This document shows, piece by piece, positions 53,207 through 63,683 of a stretch of 64,000 nucleotides of DNA. The translations under genes were made by a program, and so were the position numbers. The notes beneath the pieces were generated by a model. It made no database searches. It was not told where the DNA came from and was given only the letters and a program-made list of their open reading frames with translations. Every line of letters begins with the position of its first letter. Positions within the stretch are counted from its first letter, which is position 1. The DNA is taken from NCBI RefSeq assembly GCF_000150955.2, contig NC_011683.1, forward strand, positions 744,001 through 808,000, written 5' to 3'. The stretch is from Phaeodactylum tricornutum CCAP 1055/1. Lineage: Eukaryota > Bacillariophyta > Bacillariophyceae > Surirellales > Neidiaceae.

Positions 53207-54097
53207 TTACGGTATTTTCTGACTAGGACCCGACGCGTTCTCTTGTTTTCGGGGTTCCAAATATGCTTGGAAACCAAGTTCATTAATAGGTTTGAGAGCA
53301 GTCGACGGTGAAAAGCCTTGTGCGACCGCTGAATCGAGCTCGTCAACATGCAAGTAGTGCCCGCTTGAAGGACTTTCCAACACCGTCCAGAGCCCATTGG
53401 CAATGGATTCCGGCGTCCGCACTCCTCGTTTTTCGGGCGCTTTCGGAAAGGACCGGGTATCGACCATACCTGGGCTGATGGAATTTACCGTGATTCCTTG
53501 GTCTTTCAATTCCGCCGCTAAAGTTGCCGTCAATCCTTCGAGAGCAAATTTGGAAGCGACGTAGCTCGACATTTGGGGCAATCCCTGTTTTCCCGCTCGT
53601 GACGAAATGTTGATAATTTTTCCAGATTGCTGCGCGAGCATGGCGTGTTTTAGCACGGCAGCAGTAACACGATGTACAGAAACTACATTGAGATCCAGTA
53701 ATCGCGTCAAATTTACGGCAGGTAACTCGTGTAGAAGACCTTTGGAGGCTTGGGCACCACCAGCATTGTTGACGAGAATATCAATCCCACCCCAAGCTTG
53801 AACCACTGCTTGGACTAAGCTTTCCACTTGTTCGTCACTTGTCACGTCCGCCGTTAGAACCAGGGATTGACCTTTTGGCAAAAGTCGTGCTGTTTCTTCC
53901 AGTTCCAATGTCGTCCGGGCCGTCAAGGCCACCCGCGCGCCTTCGGCGGCACACAGTTGAGCGATGGCTCGACCGATGCCCCGGCCTGCGCCCGTCACTA
54001 GTACGCGTTGACCCGACAAACGCAACGAGGTTGCCATTGTGCAGCAATCAAGGGAAATCAATAAAAGCACGTAAATTTCAATCCGAGTACGTAACAT
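53207..54097 (-). CDS. Short-chain dehydrogenase/reductase (classical SDR)
   Basis: Single exon, 296 residues from ATG 54097. It begins with a hydrophobic anchor or signal (IEIYVLLLISLDCCTM), then the Rossmann motif TGAGRGIG (35-42) and LTADVTSDEQ. NNAGG is at about 110-114, with the catalytic Ser in INISSRAG (about 165) and Tyr179/Lys183 in SSYVASK. SPGMVDT follows, so all catalytic residues are present. It is closest in motif pattern to 3-oxoacyl-ACP reductase-like (FabG-like) SDRs, using NADP(H), since the Arg after ALTA favours NADP. The substrate is not evident. A second in-frame ATG (MATSLRLSG) would remove the anchor and give a soluble enzyme. Confidence 0.88.
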   Translation of the reverse strand: MLRTRIEIYVLLLISLDCCTMATSLRLSGQRVLVTGAGRGIGRAIAQLCAAEGARVALTARTTLELEETARLLPKGQSLVLTADVTSDEQVESLVQAVVQAWGGIDILVNNAGGAQASKGLLHELPAVNLTRLLDLNVVSVHRVTAAVLKHAMLAQQSGKIINISSRAGKQGLPQMSSYVASKFALEGLTATLAAELKDQGITVNSISPGMVDTRSFPKAPEKRGVRTPESIANGLWTVLESPSSGHYLHVDELDSAVAQGFSPSTALKPINELGFQAYLEPRKQENASGPSQKIP

Positions 54098-54400
54098 AGC
54101 TAACAACAGTAAAGAGACGGAAGATTCATCGCGATCGTCGCGGAGCAGTCAAAGTGTAGACAACTCCGATGTTCGATATCCACAGTCAGTCCCGGTTCCC
54201 TTCAGTCATCTCGTTTTTCTTCTATCGTTGGATAAAGGGCAGACGACGAAATTGACAGTACAAAATCATGAAGACCGCGCGCGACGACGTCCACTCCATT
54301 TTTCTGTTCTTTTAATTTTACATTTTCGTTTGGATTTTAGCTAGCGTATTCGTTGGATCCATTACTCCCGCAGAAGTTGCATTAGAAGTTGGCTGGAACC
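54098..54400. other. Divergent promoter region, SDR/DUS gene, 303 bp
   Basis: Between two divergent start codons. One ACAGTCA word (TCCACAGTCAGTCC near 54180). Nothing else recognised. Confidence 0.4.
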
Positions 54401-56302
54401 ATGTCTTCTCAGGTCCAGAGTTTCATCCGAGATCTGCAGAAGAAGCGCAAACAAGTCTCGTCCGTAAAGAAGCGTGATGCGCAAAATGGCGTATTCCAGA
54501 GCGGTAGTACGAAACGACCAAAAGCTACGTTGCAGCGTACCACACATCATTTCGAAGACCGACTTGTCACCAAAAGCGTCGATAGCCATCGCGCGGAAAA
54601 GAAACCAAAGGAAACGGATGTTGAGAACAAAAAGCTACATCGGCAGCAGCGAGATATCGGTGACGCCGACTCGTCCGAACTCCTGCCCGCCCCGGAACGT
54701 CGCCGACCCAAACCTATTCCCTTTGACCACCGCTACATACTAGCCCCCATGGTGGGAGCCAGTGAACTTGCGTTTCGATTACTTTGTCGCAAATACGGAG
54801 CTCAAGTTGCCTACACACCCATGATGAGTGCACCCAAATTCGCGACGGATCCATCCTACCGATCGGCGGAATTTCAAACTTGTGCGGCCGATCGACCCCT
54901 CGTGTGCCACTTTGCCGCCAACGACGCTGCGGATTTCGCGGCCGCTGCCATTGCCGCCCAGCCCTTTTGTGACGCAATCGACTTAAATCTGGGCTGTCCC
55001 CAACGAACGGCCTATTTGGGGCACTTCGGTTCGTATTTGCTCGATCGCAAAGATCGCAGTTTGATATGCGACATTGTCCGAGCGGGAGCAGCGGCCGTGT
55101 CGATTCCCATTTTTGTCAAAATTCGTCTCCTGGATAAAGTGGAAGAAACGATCGAACTTTGCCAGCAACTAGAGCGGGCGGGTGCCTCGCTCATTGCCGT
55201 TCACGCTCGGTACCGAGCGAGTTGGGAGCGGAAAGGAGCTGGCGCGAGAGACGGGCCCGCGTTGCTGGATCAAATCGCCGTTCTAAAACAGCACATCACG
55301 TCTATACCCATTATTGCCAACGGAAACGTCATCACTTACGACGACGTCGAAAAAAATCTTGAGTTGACCGGAGCGGACGGAGTGATGAGTGCGGAAGGTA
55401 TTCTAGACAATCCGGCTCTGTTTTTACCACGGCTTGGAAATAAAGAATCCGAAGGTGATCGACGGGTTCAAATTCCCATGCTGGATACGTCCACAGACAA
55501 TGTTATCCAGGCTAACAAGAAGCGCAAACTTGAAAAGAAATTAAGTAAGATCTCAAAACTGGAACGCAAGGTCCAAGAGCATGGACAGGACATTTTGAGT
55601 GAAGCCGAAAAGGAAAAGTTGTTCGCCAAGGAACGGGTCCTACTCTCTTTTGAAAAACTAGAGGCTGAAGCTCAACATTGCCAAACTGGAACGCGACAAA
55701 CTTCGTTAAGGGCCCTATACGATGTTGCGGACAGCAAGCTCAAAGTAGCCTCGGAATACTTGGACCTGGCGACAATCTATCCAGTCAAGATTCGTTCCGT
55801 CGTCTTTCACACCCGCAGGATACTCAAAGATGTTTTGATGCAGTACCAATTACTAGAGGAATGTCTAGCTTGCGAAACGATAGATAAAGTGCGCTCCCTT
55901 TTGCAGAGAATCGCAAAGTACCAAACTAATCCCGAAACGTTCGTCTTTGATCAGGAGAAGGCCAAACGTGAGAAAAAAGCATTGGAGCTGAAAAAGCGCG
56001 AAGAAGGGAAGCGAAAGGAGTACGAAGCCCGCATGGTTCGCAAGGCGAAGCGTGAGGGTCTGACGGATTTAACGCATTATTTGCAGATTGGTGCCGATGT
56101 ACCAACGAGGAAAACGGTCCAAAAACTCAAGACGTTGTCGAAAGAAGAAGCGATGGCAATTTGGAAAGGTTATCATTCACAGCATTGTCTCTCGTTTCAT
56201 CTAGAGTCAAACGGATGTGCTCGTGGCCGCTCCTGTGCTTTCTTACACGTGGATATTCTAGGATCAAACGCGTTTGTGGAAAAGGACGAGGTTGCTGGAT
56301 AG
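54401..56302 (+). CDS. tRNA-dihydrouridine synthase, DUS1-type, with C-terminal CCCH zinc finger
   Basis: Single exon, 633 residues. It reduces uridine to dihydrouridine in the tRNA D-loop with FMN and NADPH. After a basic, disordered 100-residue N-terminus the TIM barrel starts YILAPMVGASELAFRLLCRK, with GAQVAYTPMMSA as in Dus1. The catalytic Cys is in NLGCPQRTAYLGHFGSYLL. FVKIR and AVHAR carry FMN and tRNA-contact residues, and PIIANGNVITYDDV and GVMSAEGILDNPALF follow. A long basic coiled coil (EKAKREKKALELKKREEGKR) leads to a terminal finger C-x9-C-x5-C-x3-H (HCLSFHLESNGC, RSCAFLH). A zinc finger is usual in Dus3 at the N-terminus; a C-terminal one on a Dus1-like enzyme is less common. 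It probably helps bind tRNA. Confidence 0.9.
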   Translation: MSSQVQSFIRDLQKKRKQVSSVKKRDAQNGVFQSGSTKRPKATLQRTTHHFEDRLVTKSVDSHRAEKKPKETDVENKKLHRQQRDIGDADSSELLPAPERRRPKPIPFDHRYILAPMVGASELAFRLLCRKYGAQVAYTPMMSAPKFATDPSYRSAEFQTCAADRPLVCHFAANDAADFAAAAIAAQPFCDAIDLNLGCPQRTAYLGHFGSYLLDRKDRSLICDIVRAGAAAVSIPIFVKIRLLDKVEETIELCQQLERAGASLIAVHARYRASWERKGAGARDGPALLDQIAVLKQHITSIPIIANGNVITYDDVEKNLELTGADGVMSAEGILDNPALFLPRLGNKESEGDRRVQIPMLDTSTDNVIQANKKRKLEKKLSKISKLERKVQEHGQDILSEAEKEKLFAKERVLLSFEKLEAEAQHCQTGTRQTSLRALYDVADSKLKVASEYLDLATIYPVKIRSVVFHTRRILKDVLMQYQLLEECLACETIDKVRSLLQRIAKYQTNPETFVFDQEKAKREKKALELKKREEGKRKEYEARMVRKAKREGLTDLTHYLQIGADVPTRKTVQKLKTLSKEEAMAIWKGYHSQHCLSFHLESNGCARGRSCAFLHVDILGSNAFVEKDEVAG

Positions 56303-57371
56303 GCTAGGAGGACTCATGGATCTCCCGATTGAGGTATGATGAACGACTCTCCACATCTTGTCGGAGGCGGAGACTCTTGGAAATGGTCGCATTCATAAGA
56401 AGCGATTTTCGAATTCTTGCGGCGTTTACTGTGAATGATGCTACGGCAAGAAAGTGGTTATTCCATTGAGCTGACCGAATAAAATTTCGAAAACCGGCCG
56501 GGGTGTCTATCAAAATCCTCATCGGTCGTCCGGTTGCGGTAAGTGCAAGCAGAGACAGTGCGACAGATAAATCATCCGGTGGGAGACCAACGACTCCACA
56601 AACGACCAGCTAGATCTTCAATATTAGAAAATGCTTTGATTGGTGGACTAGCCATGGTTTCTTACTAAAACAAATGAGTTGCATTACACGGTAGATCACA
56701 GTTATGTTAGCCCGTTTGGCGCTTTGCGGAAATAACCTGTAACTGTGTGAAACGATTACTTTGAGGGACAAAAATCCGAGTACCCGGAAGTTTTAATTCC
56801 TCAGTCACGTCCTTGGAATTGGTTCGTGTCATATGTGTACCTACCTTATGTGCTCTACATCCCTCCGGGATGGTTCGTCTTTGGTAGGAGCCGGTGAGAT
56901 TACATGTTACAGGTAGGTTGGTCCGTCCGTCTGTAGTAGTTTTCTTCCGATCCGTACGAAGCAAAAGGAACGAAGCGATCAGAGTTCCTGGAAGAACCCC
57001 CAGACGCGTCGAAGGAAAATGGATTTGATCCCGCGGTACTTTGGTCATTCCGAATAACTTGCAACTGTAACCAAAGAAGTGAGTGAACGGCCGGTTAATT
57101 TTTCACGATGGAGTCGTATGCAACGATTTATTGATGGATCGATTCCACTGACACAAATTTGACGACGGACTGGCGACCTATATACTTTTGACACGATGCC
57201 AATCACAATGTAAAGCACCAGAACTCACGCACCGTATTTGGTTACGTTCTTTGTTAGGTCGTTTCTAACTCTAGGAGGATTGACATTTGTTCGGAGCGTT
57301 TCACATCGCGTAGCTAGAAGCTATTGCCGCTCGTTGTCGCTCCTCTGGATTTGGCGACGAGCGCAATCGCT
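56303..57371. other. Intergenic, 1.07 kb
   Basis: No supported gene. A 113-codon minus-strand frame (56707-57048) has no recognisable family or codon signal and was not called. The right part is likely the promoter and leader of the hydrolase gene. Confidence 0.4.
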
Positions 57372-59843
57372 ATGCCCAGGGACCCGCTAAAGCACACGTC
57401 TGCGACTCCTCCCTCCCGATCGGCACACCCTTACAGATCCCCCGTGCGGCAGTACTTTTCAAGACGTGATCGCAGCCGAGGCATTCCCGAGATTCCCGTC
57501 GACGCCGAATCCTGGGTCGGTATCTACAGCGGCTGGGCTCTTTTATGGGGATGTCTGTTTTTACTGATTCCGGTTTGTTACGTCTACATTGCCTTGACGC
57601 TACTGCGTGAATTGTGTTTCGCTTTTCCGGACTCTCTTTACGCTTCAATACAAACGCATTTGCCCAGTCTGGCGAATATTGTGAATGCTTTGGAGCAGCA
57701 TTCTTCGAGGGCGGTCGAATTCTGGTGCTGGATTGAAGGAATTTTTTACATTGGTTGCAAATGGCACGTTCGCTGGTTGCAGACGCGAGATCCACTAGAA
57801 GCCTCCCTGTCGGCAGCACCCATGATGGATTTGTCGGAACGGCAAGAATTGTGGAATTTCATGATGGAAAGTGAACGAGATATTGTAGGATTTCTGCGGG
57901 GTTGGTTTTTTGATCAACCACTCGAAAATATTAGCAAGTACGATGTACGAGACTTTGCCGCCTGGTCGTTGTTTGAAACACGACATCAGGAGCATCTGTC
58001 GACCAGCGAGCTAGAGCAGCTGGAAGCTTTTGTTGATGAGATCCAGGTGAGGATATCCTTAGAATTGTATGGTGAAGATTCGGACGAGGATAGTGTCAGC
58101 GTGCAGCTCGACTTTGAACGACGAGATGATATGGAAATTTGGCAACATAATCTTCCAAGACCCACAAAACGTAAGTGCAGGACGCTTCGGCGAGGAATAC
58201 AGTAGACTTTTGCATGCACGCAAACTCACGGTTCCAGTTACTACTTTTCTTTGTCATCAGAATTTGAGTTCTCGGAGGAGTCGAATATTGAAGAACCGAA
58301 TTTCTTCTCCAACTTGTACGAGACATATCGCACACGGTACGATCAAATGGTACGGACGGGTGAAAATATGGTGCCTACCTTCCATACCGTTCAGGAGATT
58401 CGCAATTTGGTGGCAAATGCTGACTTTCATCCGGTGCAGGACCTGCGTAATATGGTTGGCAATACAGCTCAGCGTTTTGCTGAAGCTGAGGAGCACGCCA
58501 AGGCTACAGGTCGGCAAGTGTACGAAACACTAGTGCCAACGGGCTCTTCAATCGATAAACAATTGTCAGCGATGAGTCGCGCAACCTACACTCAGCTCAC
58601 TGAGGCTTGGAACTCCGTCAAAAACATAAGCGAACGGCTAGAGACAGCACGATTTTTATCGAAGCAGCGACAAAGATTGCGGCAACAGCTTAAAGGTTAC
58701 CGGGTCATGCTTAATCGAATGCTTGAAAAATCTTCGGCTGTTCCGTCCAAGCAAATGGCTTCTTTAATGCGTCAAATTACGGAATGCAATCAAGCGATGG
58801 AACATCTTGAAAGCCGGGCGCAAAACGCTTTTGTGCAAGCTACGGGCTTTGCCCAGCGCACATTACCTTCCTTTTTGCAACGTAAAGAGCCACAGCATTT
58901 CGCAAAATACTCGTCGGATCCACTACTGGGAATCGCAACCTATCCCTTGGGATTCCATTTGCTAATTTTGGGGGGAACCGAAATTCCTTTGAGAATTCTT
59001 ATGGCGAAGCGTGGATTCACGAGGAATGTATGTGGAGCAGTCTCGTACTATTTTCACCCCGGATCTTCAACTGACGACGATGACGAACTCGGTGAGAAGA
59101 TGCCGATTGCGTTCGTACATGGCATTGGGATAGGTCTCATTGCATATATGCCGCTGATAGATCGTCTTCTCGCCACTGGGCGTCCAATTATTTTGCCCGA
59201 GATTCCATATGTTTCGGCCTTTCGGCCATGGCAAAGTCCCAACGCTGTTTTGCAGCCAGCAGTTGTGACAAGCACCATGACAGCTATTCTTGCCACACAC
59301 GGCTTCATGCTGGCCACCTGGGTTGGTCACTCCTACGGAACGTCGTGGCTTTCATACATGTGTAAATATGCTCCCAATGCTGTCGCTGCTCTCTTATTCC
59401 TAGACCCTGTGTGTTTCTGTCTCCATTTACCCCGCTTGACGAAGTCCTTTGTCTATACAAGAGCGGATCCAGGAACCATCAGCTACTTGGTTCGCACTGA
59501 TATCATGACAAACTGGACTGTTCAGAGATCCTTTCCTTGGGCGTGGATTGATTTGTTTGTGGAACATATCGAAGTGCCTTGCTCAATATATTTGAGCGAG
59601 CGAGACGCGCTGGTGCCGTCAAATAAAATAGCCGAGTATCTGCGAAGCAAAGACATACCAATTCGAGAGTTCCAAGGCCATGCTCCGGACGACTTCGATG
59701 GGGCTTCTATAAACTGCACAGTCTTTCTCGGCGTCGGTCATGGAGACTGGACAGAGAATACCGTGTTGACAGTTCCAGACATTGCCAATTCCGTCGAGGT
59801 GCTATGCCGACGAGCGGAATTACTTCATGAGAAGTCGCAGTGA
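57372..59843 (+). CDS. Membrane-anchored alpha/beta-hydrolase (2 exons)
   Basis: Exons 57372-58170 and 58261-59843 encode 793 residues. The 90-bp phase-1 intron (GTAAGT...CATCAG) rebuilds a Gln codon and joins RPTK to FEFSEESNIEE. A membrane segment at about 57-78 (WALLWGCLFLLIPVCYVYIAL) follows a basic Ser-rich N-terminus. The middle is helical with coiled coils (about 340-450). The hydrolase core has the oxyanion-side FVHGIGIG (about 552), nucleophile GHSYG (Ser624), Asp715 in SERDALVP and His760 in GVGHGDW, so a full triad is present. The layout resembles plant and algal alpha/beta-hydrolases with a large N-terminal extension; lipase or esterase activity is likely, substrate unknown. Start is the first ATG in the frame. 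Confidence 0.85.
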
Positions 59844-60379
59844 TATACCCTCTAGCTTGAAAAGTATCAGAGTTCACTCATAAGATTAAAAGCACCTCTC
59901 GTTGCCATCGCGGAAGCCGAAGAATATTGATTTGAGACATGAATGCCGCATTCTTGCGCCAGAACGCAGTTGTTCGTATCAGCTGCTGGTAGTGATGTAA
60001 ATGGTAGTGTCATGACAGGGTATGCATTTCTACCGACAAGCTGAAATGGACTGGTCGAAGATCATTCACATTTGTGCATAAAATCTGACAGTGAATGGTC
60101 GATGTGGGTCTCTTTTTTTTTTAATGTCGGTTCTAACTGTGTTTTCCAATTCTGTATCGCGGTGAGGACCCGGGTTCCTCCGGGTAATTGGAGATTGCCC
60201 AATATACGGTAGAGAATACACTATTTTAAACTGATGCGGCCGCAACTGTTTGCGAAGCCGACAATGGCTTAGATATCTACCAGGTCCAGCGTTCAACATA
60301 TGCATTCTTCACAACCCTAAACCAGAATATTTTTGATAGATTAAGACAGTTTCCCGGGTCAATACGTAAGTAAATAGTA
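59844..60379. other. Convergent intergenic region, 536 bp
   Basis: 3' flanks of two converging genes; includes a run of nine Ts near 60112. No gene or repeat recognised. Confidence 0.4.
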
Positions 60380-61618
60380 CTACGATTGTACAGATGATGG
60401 TAGTGTCGGATTGCGAAAGCAGGCGTCGAAACAGAGCGTCACAGCTTGGGGTTTCCGTCGTCGCATACGGGTATTGTCATAGGAGGGTGATGACGCAAAA
60501 CCTTGGACCCGGACCGTAACGTGTCCCGGCGCCAGCGCTCCTTGGAGAGGAATCCATTCGACCATCGGTACAGGGGAGGGATCCTTTGAGACTTCTGAAC
60601 TGTTGCTTGGTTCGTAAGGAGGCACCCATTCCGGTGGATAGGTAAGACCACGTAAAAACTCGACATTCCAGTGACGGGCGGCTGGGGGGTAACTCGATAC
60701 TTGACTTGTTTCTGTGAAGACGTTTTCGTACTCATCCTCATACTCATCCACTATCTCTCCTATTTCATGCTGTAAGACTACCCCGAGTGCCGTTGTAATG
60801 CGGTTCATGGCAGCTAGGTACAATTCCATGGACGCTGCCCAGGGACCGTCGTGTGCCAGTCGGTTGGCGAGATTGGTCCCCGTTTTCGAACGCACCCGCA
60901 TAATCCAGTTTGAGCTCAGCTCGTACGCATGTCTAGTGTCGTCGCTGCGATCTCTATACTGCTGGAAGGACACAGCGGCCGCGTCGTGTTCTTGCGTCAA
61001 AATACCATCCGCCAGATTAATGTGATCCTGCAATAATTGAACGGGAACCCCGTGGCCTTGTAGGACAAAGCTCGTCGGACTGGCTCCTCGTAGCGGTGCC
61101 TTGCGCAATACATGCTGCCGCAGGTGGGCAACAAAGTCTCGCTTTCCCCGGAGCAATCGTCGGGCCGCTTCGGTTCCAGATTTTGAGGTAGCGGAGTTGG
61201 CGGAGCTGACGCAGTAGTCCTTCGTATTGAGCAAGGCGGAGGCGTTGAGAAGAGTTAGCTGGTGCGTGCGGCGGTAGGTTCCCGACGCGGTGGATCGGTA
61301 GAATTGTGTTTTGTTGGAGGAGATTGCGTTGCCGGGTTTCAAAATTGCCAGGCCCTGTCCGTCCTTTACCTCTTTGGTCAATTGACGAGCAACAGTGAGG
61401 TTGGACTTCTTTCGACGGAGACGCTGAGGGATTTTCTGCGGAGCTGGTTTTTGCGTGTCTGCTGGAGATTCCGCCTTCTTCTCAGGGGAGTCGGAAGATT
61501 TTGACTTTCCTTTGCTTGTTTTGCTGGAGAAGGTTCGAAGGGTTGGGATGGAAAATAGTGTTCCGCTGGTAGAAAGGTATATGGGAACAAGCCGCCTTTG
61601 AGCCAGGAGACAGTTCAT
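60380..61618 (-). CDS. Unrecognised protein with mitochondrial-type presequence, weak 2-oxoglutarate-oxygenase-like segment
   Basis: Single exon, 412 residues from the first ATG (61618); the frame is open 255 bp further upstream but without another ATG. N-terminus MNCLLAQRRLVPIYLSTSG, then LRTFSSK, is Arg/Ser/Leu-rich without acids, typical of a mitochondrial presequence. A Lys/Ser/Pro-rich linker follows. The middle includes FVAHLRQHVLRKAPLRG and SFVLQGHGVPVQLLQDHINL. The latter looks like the N-terminal GHGVP segment of 2-oxoglutarate/Fe(II) oxygenases. However, I cannot find a convincing HxD...H metal triad afterwards; the C-terminal part has HWNVEFLRGLTYPPEWVPPY and AVTLCFDACFRNP. So the relation is doubtful and no function is claimed. 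Confidence 0.6.
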   Translation of the reverse strand: MNCLLAQRRLVPIYLSTSGTLFSIPTLRTFSSKTSKGKSKSSDSPEKKAESPADTQKPAPQKIPQRLRRKKSNLTVARQLTKEVKDGQGLAILKPGNAISSNKTQFYRSTASGTYRRTHQLTLLNASALLNTKDYCVSSANSATSKSGTEAARRLLRGKRDFVAHLRQHVLRKAPLRGASPTSFVLQGHGVPVQLLQDHINLADGILTQEHDAAAVSFQQYRDRSDDTRHAYELSSNWIMRVRSKTGTNLANRLAHDGPWAASMELYLAAMNRITTALGVVLQHEIGEIVDEYEDEYENVFTETSQVSSYPPAARHWNVEFLRGLTYPPEWVPPYEPSNSSEVSKDPSPVPMVEWIPLQGALAPGHVTVRVQGFASSPSYDNTRMRRRKPQAVTLCFDACFRNPTLPSSVQS

Positions 61619-62078
61619 TTTGCAGCTGACTGCGTTAAGATTCGTGCAATCGGAATTGCCACAATGGAACCGCACGGGTATATTACGTGGGAAAAGCCCG
61701 AAAGAGTCTACGGATGTATGACACGAGTGGGACGTGCTAGCCGTGTGCTGCCTGCAAACCTGCTTGACGATTCTGTTGCGTGGTTTCGTTGTGCTTCCCT
61801 GTTGGGCCTCCACTGGCGTGTGTCGCGTGAAAGCATTAGGCTCACCAACAAAACCTTTGAAGCAAAGCCCCAATGTAAAACCCTGAATACAAACGGCGGG
61901 CTCACAAACCTTAAATGTACCCGGATGTTTGTGCAGATCGGCCGTTTCGGATTTCTACACCATCCTGGTATGGACGAATTCCCCCGTAGCACTTTGTGTG
62001 TAACCATTCCACAGTGAGGTCCGTCCTGTTTGGTGTTCCCGTTACATCTATCCCCTCCGCCTTTTTCGTTGTATCGAC
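61619..62078. other. Divergent intergenic region, 460 bp
   Basis: Between the minus-strand presequence protein and the plus-strand small mitochondrial-type gene. Open frames here are the leader extension of the former or chance frames. Nothing else recognised. Confidence 0.4.
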
Positions 62079-62507
62079 ATGTTTGGCGCTAGACATCTAG
62101 CATTAAGTCGGACAAGCCGACTGGCTCCTGTTTGGACGGTACGTTTCGTCCAAATCTGATCGAATTCCCGTGTTCGTCGCGTAGACGCACTCAAGATGGG
62201 CTCCTGGGCCAAGTCTGCAACAACAGAGAGTTCACGGTTGCTAACACTCGATTTTCCTTTTTGTGTCGTATTCGCTGGTCAGAAAAACGCTCTCCGCACG
62301 CTAGCAACGGAATCTGCTGTTGTTGCCCCGGAAAAAAAGACGGGCGCCGGTTTGTGGCAACGATTGACGAGTTTCATTGTTGGTGCAGGATTAACGGGTG
62401 TCTTTACGCAGTACTATATCTTCGAAGAAGTCAAGAACGGGAATTTGCTCATGCTAGCCAAGCAAAAAGAGCTGGAAACCCGAATTGCTAAATTGGAGAA
62501 GAAATAG
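62079..62507 (+). CDS. Small mitochondrial-type membrane protein, 94 aa (2 exons)
   Basis: Exons 62079-62138 and 62283-62507 encode 94 residues. The 144-bp phase-0 intron has donor GTACGT and acceptor GGTCAG. Exon 1 supplies MFGARHLALSRTSRLAPVWT, a classic amphipathic Arg/Ser/Leu mitochondrial presequence. Exon 2 adds the rest of the presequence, then GLWQRLTSFIVGAGLTGVFT, one membrane span, and a C-terminal coiled coil (MLAKQKELETRIAKLEKK). The shape, with presequence, single span and coiled coil, resembles small accessory subunits of inner-membrane complexes, but I cannot name the family. Without the intron join only the second exon would be seen, with a false N-terminus. Confidence 0.8.
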
Positions 62508-62939
62508 TAGACCGGTGAAGGAAGGTGACGGACCGACAGGATACCCAGTGTCGTGCTACAACCCTGTTGTTTCGTTTGATCGGAATGGAACCGCGAGCGG
62601 CTAATATTAATGAGACCGGTCATGATGTTTTTCTGCCATCTTTTGGTTGCGTGTCTTTGCTCGCCCGGATCCTCCCGCACCCGTCGTCTTTGCTCTCGCA
62701 AGGAAGTTTGCAGTAATTTGTCGTGGAAAAGATGGCCGATGCGATCTTCTCGGGAAGTACATTCTGAAGATCAAATCGTGCTTCCATTCCCACGGCCCTC
62801 CGTATATGAGATGTGGAGTCTCTTTCTCTTCTTTTTACAAGTTATTCCACTGAAAAATACTGCATGCCTGGCTGATCCCGCAGGACGGAAAACGATCATA
62901 ATCTGTTATTAACTTTTAAGAGTTCATGTTTTCTAGCGT
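62508..62939. other. Intergenic, 432 bp, before tRNA-Phe
   Basis: No gene seen. 3' flank of the small mitochondrial-type gene and 5' flank of the tRNA. Confidence 0.4.
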
Positions 62940-62944
62940 GCTTT

Positions 62945-62985
<41 letters not shown>

Positions 62986-63012
62986 CCCAGTGTTCGATTC
63001 ACTGTCAAAGCA
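62940..63012 (+). tRNA. tRNA-Phe (GAA)
   Basis: 73 bases fold into a full cloverleaf. The acceptor stem is GCTTTGA with TCAAAGC, discriminator A. The D arm contains AGCTCAGTTGGGAGAGC, the anticodon loop CTGAAGA carries anticodon GAA, and the T arm is CAGTG-TTCGATT-CACTG. No intron and no encoded CCA, as expected for a nuclear eukaryotic gene. A TTTTT run at 63015-63019 directly after it fits RNA polymerase III termination. Confidence 0.96.
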
Positions 63013-63683
63013 TTCTTTTTGAAAAGAAGATTTCCGAACACAGTTACTTTTGTTTTGGACATAGCCTACGGCTACATCCTTTTTTTTTCCTTCCTTTAAT
63101 AAGCCTCGAGATTGGTTTGCTGCTGCACATATGGACTCTTCCTCGAGTGATCTCTACTTTACATATCCCGCACAGTCAAGAATTTACCTTTTTCGTTGCA
63201 CCACTGTGCGGCACGGCATTGGTTGGCACGCGCGGCAGTTTTGTGCGAAGAAATCCAGTGTAAGACATATCCGACGACACATTCCCTTCCGAACCTATCG
63301 GACACTCTGACATCTCCTCCCCTCTCGAAAGAGCTCGCCGACGCCTGACCGTGTGAGAAACCGAGAGAACAGCGGTCTCGATCCCTCGCGGCCGCGGCCT
63401 CGTGGCAGGCCAATACTAATCCACGGCCGAGCAACGATACGGGTCGATCCGTTCTGCCTCGTGTTGTTCCCCTTTCTTATTTTCCTTCTGATCCAATTAG
63501 ACAGACACTGCATCAAAGTTACTGTGCAGTGTTTGTGCCCAACAGGATTGGAAGAGCGGGACGGGAAAATTCGGTATTGTGCGAAGGAGACGTACCGGTT
63601 GTTTCACTTCCGAAAATTCTCGGGAGTCGTAGTTCGCATAGTCAGTCGTATTAGGTTTCCCTCTACTGCTGGTATCCCTCAGT
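63013..63683. other. Intergenic and CK1 promoter region, 671 bp
   Basis: Starts with the Pol III terminator of the tRNA. One CACAGTCAAG near 63172. No other gene supported. Confidence 0.4.

Noticed and set aside
56707-57048. Minus-strand frame of 113 codons
   Set aside because: No domain, no coherent hydrophobic or helical pattern, and it lies in ordinary intergenic DNA; likely chance.
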